From: Bacteroidia bacterium
GTDB lineage: Bacteria > Bacteroidota > Bacteroidia > B-17B0 > Aurantibacillaceae
DNA length: 64,000 bases
Direction: 5' to 3'
NCBI GenBank assembly: GCA_018000995.1
Contig: JAGNIU010000008.1
Span: 1-64,000 of the forward strand
In this document: piece by piece, positions 14,601-21,286 of the stretch
Position numbering within the stretch: the stretch's first letter is position 1
Layout of the letters: the number at the start of each line of letters is the position of its first letter
Translations under genes and position numbers: made by a program
Notes under the pieces: model-generated
Told to the model about the DNA's origin: nothing
Databases searched by the model: none
Seen by the model: only the letters and a program-made list of their open reading frames with translations

Positions 14601-17282
14601 ATAAGGTGGACTACCTCCAACCGGGCTACCGGATAATGAAGCATTACATTGACCAAAACAAGTTATAGATGTTGTGGTTGCTGTAACTGAAAAAGGATTT
14701 GGTTGTAATAAATTTACTGTTTGCGTTCGCACACAAGTTCCGGTTACATCACTAATTGATAAAGTATAAATACCTGCGGTAGAACTTCCGCACAACCCTG
14801 TGAATTGAGCAGTTGTTGAATTCGTAACTGTTCCTGTAAATGTTGTTGAAGCTAAAGTGTAATTATAAGGACCGGTCCCTCCTGTTGGCGAAGAATTAAT
14901 AATTCCATTACATAAACTATTACACGTAATAGATGTGGTGGTTATGCCGGGATTAATTTGTGTAGGCTGACTAATTGAAAAAGTAGCAATTGGAACTGGA
15001 CAGTTACTCGCATCACGAACAGTTAATGTATAAAGTCCTGCACAAAGTGCGCTAACGGTCGCCGTACCCTGACCAACAATAACTGAAGGTGTGGGTGCAG
15101 TCCACGTGTAAGTGTATCCACCGTTACCACCAAGGGCAGTTGCAGTTGACGAACCTGTACATTGTCCAAAGCAATTAATACTTGTTTGAGCTACTGTTAA
15201 TGTTATTGGTGGCGGTTGAGAAATTGTAATTACTGTTTGACTTGTACATAATGATGCATCACGTACAGCAATCGTATAAGAACCTGCGCATAATCCAGTA
15301 ATACTTTGTGAATTTCCAATTACAGTTGGACCAGTTGCTGTCCAAGTAAATGTAAATGCTGGCGTGCCTCCGCTTTGTCCGGCATTTGCGCTTCCATTAC
15401 AAGTGGCATTACAAGTTGCGTTTGTAAATGTCGGTGTTAATGTAATTGGTGGTGGTTGCGTTATTGCAAATGTTCTTGTGATTACACATTGGTTAAGATC
15501 CATTATTGTAACCGTATGATTTGCTGCTGAAGGAACATTTGAACCACATAACGCAGATGCCAATGGTGTTCCTTGTCCACCACCTGGTGCAGGCGACCAT
15601 GTATATGTATAACCGGGAGTTCCTCCACTGGCATTTACTGATGCACTTGCATTACACAATCCACCACAAGTAACATTGGTTTGTGATTGCGTTGCGGTTA
15701 ATGCAGCAGTTGGTTGCAAAACTGTTGAAGAATATGTTGCAGGACAACCATTCGCATCAGTTATTGTTGCAGTAATAGGACTGACACTGGCACATAAAGA
15801 AGTTAAAGATGATGTTCCGCCGGAGCCAATAGCTACACTCGTCCCTGTACTCCAATTTACTGTATAACCCGGCGTACCACCTGTGGGTGTAACTTGCGAT
15901 GAACCTGTACATGCACCAAAACAAGTGATGCTTTGAGTTGTACCATTTGCTACTAATTGAGGTGGCGGCGCTATTGATTTTGTTGCAATACCCGAACAAC
16001 CGTTTTTATCTGTGATAGTGAAAGTGTAATTAATATTACCGCACATGTTTCCAATTGTAAAACCTGCAGCGGATAAAATAGGTGGAGATATTGGTGGATT
16101 TACAGTAACAGTATAAGGTGAAACACCACCGGCAATACTTAAAGTCATAGATCCGTTACAACTTGAAAAACATAACGGCGGTCGTTGTACCAACGTACTT
16201 AAAATATATGATGGTGGTTGAAAATTAAAATTACTTGTAGCGTTTCCGTTAACAGTTAACGGAATAGGTATAAATGTGACAATATCAAAAACAGTTGCGG
16301 CATATTGTAATGGAGCGCAATAACAAAGTCCGCCAACAGTATAAGTAGTACCCGGTAATAAATTGGTTGTGCCAATATTGTTTGCTGTTGTTGAACAACT
16401 AGGATCACTACCAACAACTAAATTATAGGTACTGGTACATGTCGCATCGATATTTAAAGTAAATGAACCTGTACAAGATCCCGAACACTCCGGTAGAGTT
16501 GTTATCGAAGCCTGACAAACGGCGTTAAGTTTATTATCAACAAGTTTAGAAGTGGCACCAAAGTTTATGTTCCCTAATTTTACTTTATTGGCATCTGAAA
16601 TTGGCGCATAAAAACCAAATCTGTTTGCTTTAAAATCTGGAGTTCCTTCTATAATAAATGAATTAGTAATATTAAAATAAGAAGACTCAATAAAGAAGTG
16701 GGTTAAGTTTCCTTTCACTGTAACATCTTTTGCAGAAAGTGAAGAAAAATTAAAATGATAATTCCCGTTTTCAAATGAAATCTTTTTGTTTTCAGTGAGA
16801 GTTATAGGATGAATATTGTATTCACCTTCATAGAATAATAAATTACAATTTAAACTTTGGTTGCTATTAAAATTAATCTCATTTATTGATTTACTAGTTG
16901 ATGTAAAAATCACATCCCCATTAAAATCAAACATTGTATAAGAAGATAACTCGAGAGAGGACTGAATATTTAAAATTGAATTCTGATTGCTGGTAAAACG
17001 AACTTTTGAAACACTCCCACTAGTTTTTAGTGATTTTACTTTTGACACGAGCTGGAATTCAACCGTTATCCAATCAGAACCACTTTTATCATCAAAAACT
17101 ACATCAGTAGCAGAATTTGGAACTAAATTTGAGGAAGAACCACCGCTAGTCGTAGACCAATGACTAGGGTCATTGAAATTACCCGAACCTCCTACCCAAT
17201 ACAAAGTTTGCGCGTAAACGCCTGTAAAAGAGCAAAGTAAAATCGCTATTAGTAGTAAATGTCTTTTCACACAGAGGGCCAT
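8631..17282 (-). CDS. Giant SprB-repeat surface adhesin with T9SS type B C-terminal domain
   Basis: This 2,883-residue secreted protein has four parts. First is a signal peptide to about residue 25 (GVYAQ). Next is a beta-helix-like N-terminal module starting YWVGGSGNFNDPSHWS, to about 260. Then come about 29 SprB-type repeats of 70-90 residues, to about 2,650, each with a C-x-x-x-C-[NT]-G-[ST] core, a GGTPGYTYTW-type strand and a closing GLCAG-Y-x-[LV]-T-[VI]-x-D-x-x-GC motif. Last are one or two Ig/PKD-like modules and a gliding-associated CTD (IFIPNGFSNNGDGKNDFW to the final Arg). SprB itself is moved along the cell surface during gliding. Most repeats keep paired cysteines, suggesting disulphides. 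GTG at residue 5 is an alternative start giving a basic n-region (VKRHLLL). The porP/sprF-like gene follows 1 bp later. Confidence 0.93.
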   Translation of the reverse strand: MALCVKRHLLLIAILLCSFTGVYAQTLYWVGGSGNFNDPSHWSTTSGGSSSNLVPNSATDVVFDDKSGSDWITVEFQLVSKVKSLKTSGSVSKVRFTSNQNSILNIQSSLELSSYTMFDFNGDVIFTSTSKSINEINFNSNQSLNCNLLFYEGEYNIHPITLTENKKISFENGNYHFNFSSLSAKDVTVKGNLTHFFIESSYFNITNSFIIEGTPDFKANRFGFYAPISDANKVKLGNINFGATSKLVDNKLNAVCQASITTLPECSGSCTGSFTLNIDATCTSTYNLVVGSDPSCSTTANNIGTTNLLPGTTYTVGGLCYCAPLQYAATVFDIVTFIPIPLTVNGNATSNFNFQPPSYILSTLVQRPPLCFSSCNGSMTLSIAGGVSPYTVTVNPPISPPILSAAGFTIGNMCGNINYTFTITDKNGCSGIATKSIAPPPQLVANGTTQSITCFGACTGSSQVTPTGGTPGYTVNWSTGTSVAIGSGGTSSLTSLCASVSPITATITDANGCPATYSSTVLQPTAALTATQSQTNVTCGGLCNASASVNASGGTPGYTYTWSPAPGGGQGTPLASALCGSNVPSAANHTVTIMDLNQCVITRTFAITQPPPITLTPTFTNATCNATCNGSANAGQSGGTPAFTFTWTATGPTVIGNSQSITGLCAGSYTIAVRDASLCTSQTVITISQPPPITLTVAQTSINCFGQCTGSSTATALGGNGGYTYTWTAPTPSVIVGQGTATVSALCAGLYTLTVRDASNCPVPIATFSISQPTQINPGITTTSITCNSLCNGIINSSPTGGTGPYNYTLASTTFTGTVTNSTTAQFTGLCGSSTAGIYTLSISDVTGTCVRTQTVNLLQPNPFSVTATTTSITCFGQCNASLSGSPVGGSPPYTYTWTTQAPATFNTPIINGQCAGTYTLDVRDVNGCTSQTIVTVAAPVSMTVALTPASPSCFGSCNGAVTSTVSGGTPTYTYNWSTGSTATSIGGLCAGNYSLTITDANGCQITSATTVAATPSIAITTTAVPTNCAGSCDGQAFANATGGTSPFVYSWNTIPVTTNTTGTVSGLCSGNFIVTVTDANGCIQNANVAITSPTVLSVAVNSVVPSCNICIGAATVTPAGGNPGYSYTWTPAPGGGQGTPTPSGLCVGVYSVLVSDTKGCTTTRTINVAQSVIVSITTTGTLLTCNNGCTGIANANPTGGTLPYSYTWSPVGGNSQTATNLCAGLYNVTVVDALGCTNSNTITFNNPPAINVTSTITNAACNGNCNGAISVTATGGTGVISYTWSPGNPTGQGTANVTNLCAGVYSLDVRDANNCLSSQTFTITEPTGISATFTPVSPTTCGGTNGSITATVSGGSPGYTYTWTPSAQTTSVLTNVGAGSYTLTIRDLAGCTQTLVASLSDPTGPTVTVTSSSVTCFGSCNGSATVSVTGTAPININWASPIVSTNSVVSGLCQGTFAVNVSDATNCLISQTISVTQPPTFSLNPVVTNPNCGVACDGTITTSPAGGTAPYSYTWSPGATTSPTLSNICGGNYTANITDGNNCPYTQTFVVTQPSSITVVFVKRDALCNGACTGTVLATPSGGTGPYTFSWTPVGSFAGSVLNNLINLCANVYTVTVTDANNCTTTATVQISEPPVLTGTLTVQDALCNSQCNGSATITAGGGTPNFGYSWTGSAVTSSVITGLCAGNYSNTITDANGCSLTQSFVIASPTSISVTLTPSNPSCNGACTGSITTIATGGTGVLTYSWIATGSGQNPTGLCAGNYTVIVTDANGCTGQNVTVLTSPPALLANATFTNPSCPAACNGVAISNPASGTAPFTYTWTTLPAQNTQSVSSLCAGTYSVIVRDNNACVDTQQVVLVAPITLTINPAASPASCGVCNGSLNVIALGGTPNYTLTWNASNPAPITGTAGINLCAGIYSVTLTDANSCASNFLIPISNSNGPSGATVTFTDVACNGQCNGSASVTNPIGGTPGYTVTWVSPSSPSNPVTGLCAGTYTAQITDALGCILFQSVPINEPAVLNPSTTVTQPLCSGNCNGVITSSPTGGTAAYTYSWSTGATTSSVTNVCPGNYTLTVTDTKSCVATQTLSILGSVNITASSVAVNNTCFGNCNGSLLAASVAGGLPPYTYNWSDPLGQSTSQAFNLCNGNYFLVITDAQGCFDTIRGNVTSPAALTLTNTTTQPACGLCNGSSTVSALGGVGPYTYTWSSGSSTATETNLCAGVYMVTIVDNNGCLQNVNVPINNSSTLTETITSTNETCFAQCNGSSTVTAGGGTAPITYNWLSPASTSQSVSGLCVGTYFVQMTDALGCIRNASVNISSANDLTVTPFVTQPSCTVNTGSISLTVAGGNPGYTYLWSPGSATTSIVTGLGVGTYTVVVTDLSGCSKTLVLPLTNANAPVFNLSSVNALCNGTCNAVASLSVTSGTAPFTFNWSTGTVSSGVNTSTATGLCSGVVTATVTSTTDGCLSVQSVTLSQPQPLVTSLPNLNTPDCNNDCNGSINVIPSGGVLPYTYTWTPSGSTNPITNLCAGNYASTVTDANGCTVSSTYTLINPAVLTLSANIVNSSCNTALDGAITTTVNGGLPVYTYTWTGPGTFTSNASSLNNVLSGTYSLTLIDFAGCRKDTTMIIVPTVSVLAVAGNDSSFCQSGSFVLNGSLSTGGTTYQWFQLPSAVSFTNTLITTVNPPVGTSTFVLVATNGTCIHQDTVRITSNIPPTVDAGPNYTITIFTSTVIGGSPTSPTGVTYTWIPSTTLDNGSLPNPTATNTLNTSYTVMVTDINGCVGSDTMHVHIFPEIFIPNGFSNNGDGKNDFWVIDNIQQFPNCVIEVYNRWGEMLFRSEGYTTPWDGKYNGKDLPVGTYYYIIDLHHVNFPKAYTGPLTIFR

Positions 17283-17409
17283 AAACTTAAAAGTTTTACG
17301 AATTTAAGTGTTAAAAGTTACTAAAAACCTCGCACATAATCATATAATTAACATTTTGACTGTTGGAAAGGTATTTCGTACTTAGTGTACCTATTTTAAT
17401 AATTAGTTT

Positions 17410-17961
17410 ATGGAAGAGAATCCTTGGATAACAAACAGCTCAGAAAAAGTTTATGAATCACCTTGGATTAAGGTAACCAAACACGATGTTTTGAACCCTG
17501 CCGGCACGCCCGCAACTTATAGTACTGTTCATTTTAAAGGCTTGGCAATTGGAGTGTTAGCGCTTGATAGTGAGCTAAATACGTGGTTGGTTGGACAATG
17601 GCGTTACCCTGTAAATGAGTATAGTTGGGAGATTCCTGAAGGGGGTGGAGCTTTAGATGTTGAACCTGTTGAATCTGCTAAAAGAGAGCTCAAAGAAGAG
17701 ACCGGAATTGTGGCAAAAAACTACAAAGAAATCATGAGAATGCATTTAAGTAATTCGGCTACCGATGAATTGGCTATTGTTTATGTTGCTACCAATTTGA
17801 CCTTTGAAGAATCAGAACCTGAAGAAAGTGAAATTTTACAAATAAAAAAATTACCTTTCGATGAAGCTTATAAATGGGTAATGGAAGGCAAAATTACCGA
17901 TGCGATTACAGTTGCTGCCATATTAAAAACCAAAATTTTGTTGGATAAGGGATTTATGTAA
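17410..17961 (+). CDS. NUDIX hydrolase, ADP-ribose pyrophosphatase-like
   Basis: This 183-residue cytoplasmic enzyme carries a complete Nudix box: GGGALDVEPVESAKRELKEE followed by TGIV near residues 78-101, with the catalytic RE-x-x-EE core. The upstream strand pattern WLVGQWRYPVNEYSWEIPEGG is typical of ADP-ribose or GDP-mannose pyrophosphatases, which split nucleoside diphosphate sugars and recycle or detoxify them. The substrate cannot be fixed from sequence. The next gene, a sugar-phosphate isomerase, starts 40 bp later in the same direction and may be co-transcribed. Confidence 0.9.
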   Translation: MEENPWITNSSEKVYESPWIKVTKHDVLNPAGTPATYSTVHFKGLAIGVLALDSELNTWLVGQWRYPVNEYSWEIPEGGGALDVEPVESAKRELKEETGIVAKNYKEIMRMHLSNSATDELAIVYVATNLTFEESEPEESEILQIKKLPFDEAYKWVMEGKITDAITVAAILKTKILLDKGFM

Positions 17962-18001
17962 CCCCTAGCGAAGTAAATTTTATACCTTTATCGTCCCCTT
18001 T

Positions 18002-18982
18002 ATGAAAAAGCTGATAGAAAATTTTCCAAATCAATTACGCGAAGCCTTAGATATTGCTAATGCAGCAAAACTTTCGCCAAAACAAAATATCCAAAACATT
18101 GTTATTACCGGCTTAGGTGGTTCAGGTATTGGCGGAACCATTATTTCAGAATTAGTTTCTGATACATGTAGTGTTCCTGTTCTATCCAATAACGATTATT
18201 TTCTTCCTGAATTTGTAAACCCTAACACACTTGTTATCATTTCATCTTATTCAGGTAATACAGAAGAGACTTTAGAGGCCATGCAACAAGCTTTAACCAA
18301 AAAAGCTCAAATCATTTGCGTGACTAGTGGTGGTAAAGTGGAAGAATTAGCAAAACAAAATAATTTAGATGTTATTAAAATTCCCGGAGGAAACCCTCCC
18401 CGCTCTTGTATAGGCTATTCTCTTATTCAATTAATTAAAATATTTACACATTATAATTTTGCACCCGCCTCTTTACTAAATGATGTTAAGAATAGCATCG
18501 CTTTATTAGAAAAAGAAAACTCTAACATCACCACTCAGGCAAAACATATAGCACAAATACTTGTCAATAAAATTCCTGTAATCTATTCGTTAGGTAGTTG
18601 CGAAGGTGTTAGCGTGCGTTTCCGTCAGCAAATAAACGAGAACAGTAAAATGCTTTGCTGGCATCATGTATTTCCTGAAATGAATCACAACGAATTAGTG
18701 GGATGGACAACAAAGAATGAAGATATTGCCGTTGTTACTTTCAGAACTTCATATGATTACAAACGAACCGAAAAACGTTATGAAGTTTGTAAAAGCGTTT
18801 TCGAAAAATATTCTTCAGGTGTAACTGATATTACCGCTAAAGGAAATTCAAAAGCTGAACAATTCATATATCTGATTAATATCGGTGACTGGATTAGCGT
18901 TTTAATTGCTGAAATAAGAGGTATTGATCCAGTTGAGGTAAATATTATCGATCATCTTAAAAAAGAACTTTCGAAATTTTAA
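18002..18982 (+). CDS. Bifunctional phosphoglucose/phosphomannose isomerase, SIS-domain type
   Basis: This 326-residue protein interconverts fructose-6-phosphate with glucose-6-phosphate and probably mannose-6-phosphate. The SIS sugar-isomerase fold is seen in IVITGLGGSGIGGTIISEL (about residues 36-54) and the phosphate-binding ISSYSGNTEETLEA (about 80-93). The C-terminal half has NSKMLCWHHVFPEMNHNELVGW, the conserved Glu/His-bearing segment of the archaeal-type PGI/PMI family. Length matches the family (about 320-350). Whether it replaces or supplements a classical Pgi elsewhere in the genome cannot be seen. Confidence 0.88.
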   Translation: MKKLIENFPNQLREALDIANAAKLSPKQNIQNIVITGLGGSGIGGTIISELVSDTCSVPVLSNNDYFLPEFVNPNTLVIISSYSGNTEETLEAMQQALTKKAQIICVTSGGKVEELAKQNNLDVIKIPGGNPPRSCIGYSLIQLIKIFTHYNFAPASLLNDVKNSIALLEKENSNITTQAKHIAQILVNKIPVIYSLGSCEGVSVRFRQQINENSKMLCWHHVFPEMNHNELVGWTTKNEDIAVVTFRTSYDYKRTEKRYEVCKSVFEKYSSGVTDITAKGNSKAEQFIYLINIGDWISVLIAEIRGIDPVEVNIIDHLKKELSKF

Positions 18983-19014
18983 TTTATCCCACGTAACTTT
19001 TACGTAAAGAAGTG

Positions 19015-19722
19015 ATGCCTAAAAACAAAAAGGTAATATTTGAAGACCTTGGTTTAATGGATTACAAAATTTGCTGGGATTACCAGGAAAAATTGTTTAA
19101 TACAACCGTTGAACAAAAAATTGCTAACCGTAATAACAATACCGAACTTCTTACTGACAATTACCTATTGTTTGTTGAGCATCCTCATGTTTACACCTTA
19201 GGAAAAAGTGGCGACGAAAAAAATCTTTTGGTAAACGAAAAAGCATTAGAAGAAAAAGAAGCTACTTATTATAAAATAAATCGTGGCGGTGATATAACGT
19301 ACCACGGACCAGGGCAATTAGTAGCCTATCCCATTTTAGATTTGGATAATTTTTTTACTGACATCCATAAATATTTACGCCTGCTAGAAGAAACCATTAT
19401 TTTAACTCTAGCTGAATACGGCATTAAGGGTGAAAGAAGTGAAGGCGAAACCGGCGTTTGGATTGATATTAATAATCCTGCTAAAGCCAGAAAGATTTGT
19501 GCATTCGGTGTTCGTTGCAGCAGATGGGTTACTATGCATGGCTGGGGATTTAATGTAAATGCTGATTTAGATTATTTCAATAATATTATTCCTTGCGGCA
19601 TCGAAAATAAATCTGTTACAAGTTTAAATAAAGAACTTGGAGTGAAAGAAGTAAACATGCCAGAAATAAAAGAAAAGTTAAAAAAACATTTCACTACACT
19701 TTTCGAATGCCATATTATTTAG
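19015..19722 (+). CDS. lipB: Octanoyl-[acyl-carrier-protein]:protein N-octanoyltransferase
   Basis: LipB moves octanoate from acyl-ACP to the lipoyl domains of 2-oxoacid dehydrogenases and the glycine cleavage system, the first step of lipoate assembly. The 235-residue protein has the family motifs LFVEHPHVYTLGKSGD, RGGDITYHGPGQLVAYPILDL (about 83-103), KICAFGVRCSRWVTMHGWGFNVN and the catalytic region PCGIENKSVTSL with the nucleophilic Cys. The GTG at 19012 directly precedes ATG 19015; the ATG is preferred. A short inverted repeat (ACGTAA/TTACGT) lies 10-24 bp upstream and might be regulatory. Confidence 0.93.
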   Translation: MPKNKKVIFEDLGLMDYKICWDYQEKLFNTTVEQKIANRNNNTELLTDNYLLFVEHPHVYTLGKSGDEKNLLVNEKALEEKEATYYKINRGGDITYHGPGQLVAYPILDLDNFFTDIHKYLRLLEETIILTLAEYGIKGERSEGETGVWIDINNPAKARKICAFGVRCSRWVTMHGWGFNVNADLDYFNNIIPCGIENKSVTSLNKELGVKEVNMPEIKEKLKKHFTTLFECHII

Positions 19723-19745
19723 GTTTCTAACATTAATAAATAAGC

Positions 19746-20912
19746 ATGTTAAAGAAAGTTTTTAAATTCATTTCCTATTTCATACTCTCCATAATTATAG
19801 TGGTGAATTTGACTATTCTGTTTTCAGGAAGATTGTATTTATATAAAGGACTTTGGAATACTTATCTTTCAGGCCGCAGCGGACCAAGCGCAACAGAATA
19901 TTTAATTTTTGAAAACAGGAAAATAGAAGCGCAAAATTCTTCTCCACTAATTAAATCAGAAAAATACAATAAAGGAAAAATTTCTTCGGAAGTTGAAAGC
20001 ATTTTAGATACTTACGATTCACACGCTTTTGTCATCATAAAAAATGATAGCTTACTGCACGAACAATATTGGGATGGATATAGCGATACATCGCACACCA
20101 ATTCATTTAGCATTTCAAAAACGTATTGCAGTATTTTATTGGGCTGTGCATTAAAAGATGGTTTCATAAAAAGTCTAGACCAGCCCGTTGGAGATTTTAT
20201 TCCTGAATTTAAAATTGGAGATAAATCGAAAGTGACTTTAAGAAATTTAGCAACGATGACTTCCGGAATTGATTTTAATGAAAGTTATATTAATCCGTTT
20301 GCTTATCCTGCAGAAGGATATTATGGCGATGATGTTTTAGCTGCTTGTCTGCCATACAATATGGGAGAAGAACCCGGGAAAATTTTCAGATACCTCAGCG
20401 GGAATTCTGCTTTGTTAGGCATTTGTATTTCAAAAGCAACAGGAAAACCTCTCTCACAATATTTAAGCGATCGTTTATGGAAAGATTTAGAATGTCAACA
20501 ACCTGCTTGGTGGAGTTTAGATAAAAAAGACGGACAAGAAAAAGGATTTTGTTGTTTGAATAGTAACGCAACCGATTTTGCAAGAATAGGAATGTTGTAT
20601 TTGAATTATGGTAAATGGAAAGGAAAACAAATTGTAGATTCGGATTATGTTGCCAAAAGTATTATTCCTTTTAATTGTAAAGAAGATGACGGCACTCCTA
20701 ATAAAACTTACGGTTACAATTGGTGGCTCACAAAATACAAAGGCGATAAAATATTTTATGCACGAGGGATTTTAGGGCAGTATGTTATTTGTGTTCCTGC
20801 AAAAAAATTAGTGATTGTAAAACTCGGAAGAACACGAAGGCCAAAAACAAGTAATGAGCATTGTCCGGAAGACGTGTCGATGTGTATCGATGCTGCAACT
20901 GCAATGTATTAA
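19746..20912 (+). CDS. Membrane-anchored serine hydrolase, beta-lactamase/class C PBP family
   Basis: This 388-residue protein has an N-terminal membrane anchor (FISYFILSIIIVVNLTILFSG, about 8-28) and a periplasmic beta-lactamase-type domain. The S-x-x-K motif is SISK in NSFSISKTYCS; the Y-x-N-like motif is YLSGNSA. A late FARIGMLYLNYGKWKGKQI segment and the C-terminal GQYVICVPAKKLVIVKLG are typical of serine hydrolases annotated as 'beta-lactamase family'. The substrate could be a peptide, an ester or a cell-wall fragment; it need not confer antibiotic resistance. It ends 4 bp into the convergent ferredoxin stop region. Confidence 0.87.
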   Translation: MLKKVFKFISYFILSIIIVVNLTILFSGRLYLYKGLWNTYLSGRSGPSATEYLIFENRKIEAQNSSPLIKSEKYNKGKISSEVESILDTYDSHAFVIIKNDSLLHEQYWDGYSDTSHTNSFSISKTYCSILLGCALKDGFIKSLDQPVGDFIPEFKIGDKSKVTLRNLATMTSGIDFNESYINPFAYPAEGYYGDDVLAACLPYNMGEEPGKIFRYLSGNSALLGICISKATGKPLSQYLSDRLWKDLECQQPAWWSLDKKDGQEKGFCCLNSNATDFARIGMLYLNYGKWKGKQIVDSDYVAKSIIPFNCKEDDGTPNKTYGYNWWLTKYKGDKIFYARGILGQYVICVPAKKLVIVKLGRTRRPKTSNEHCPEDVSMCIDAATAMY

Positions 20913-21238
20913 CTTAAGCCATCACCCATGATCTTCACCACAATACCATCCATTTGTGAAGATAATTTTAGTTGACAAGATAAGCGCGAAGTATCTGTAA
21001 TATTCGGAAGAGTATCTAGCATCGCGTATTCATCATTACTGATTTCATGCAAGTTCTCGAAACCTTTTATAACCTCAACATGACAAGTGGCGCACAATGC
21101 CATACCGCCGCAGGTCGCTAAAATATCGTATTCGTTTCCTTTTAAAAACTCCATTAAGCTTAAACCCATATCGGTTGGAGCTTGCAATGATGTTAAGGTG
21201 TTGTCGGGATTCTGAATATTGATTGTAATGTCTGTCAT
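20909..21238 (-). CDS. [2Fe-2S] ferredoxin, adrenodoxin-like
   Basis: This 109-residue electron carrier has the plant/adrenodoxin-type cluster ligands CGGMALCATC (about residues 41-50) plus a later Cys in RLSCQL. The surrounding LMEFLKGNEYDILATC and DTLPNITDTSRLSCQLKLSSQMDGI match 2Fe-2S ferredoxins such as those serving Fe-S assembly or monooxygenases. The TTG at 21253 lies in the terminator of the upstream ppiD-like gene, so the in-frame ATG at 21238 (MTDITINI) is preferred. The redox partner is not evident from the neighbours. Confidence 0.9.
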   Translation of the reverse strand: MTDITINIQNPDNTLTSLQAPTDMGLSLMEFLKGNEYDILATCGGMALCATCHVEVIKGFENLHEISNDEYAMLDTLPNITDTSRLSCQLKLSSQMDGIVVKIMGDGLS

Positions 21239-21250
21239 AAAAAATTGTCT

Positions 21251-21279
21251 CAAAAAAAAGCCCCGCGTTAACAGGGCTT
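21251..21279 (-). terminator. Intrinsic terminator of the ppiD-like gene
   Basis: On the minus strand AAGCCC/GGGCTT form a 6-bp stem with a 10-nt loop followed by eight consecutive T residues. It starts 8 bp after the stop at 21287. Confidence 0.8.
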
Positions 21280-21286
21280 AAATTCT

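Noticed and set aside
8900-16500. Regularly spaced, highly similar DNA segments that could suggest CRISPR or satellite repeats
   Set aside because: They are the coding repeats of one continuous 2,883-codon ORF (SprB repeats of 70-90 residues), with diverged spacing and bases.
19746-20912. Antibiotic-resistance beta-lactamase
   Set aside because: Only the general serine-hydrolase fold is supported (SISK motif, membrane anchor); class C resistance features are not evident.
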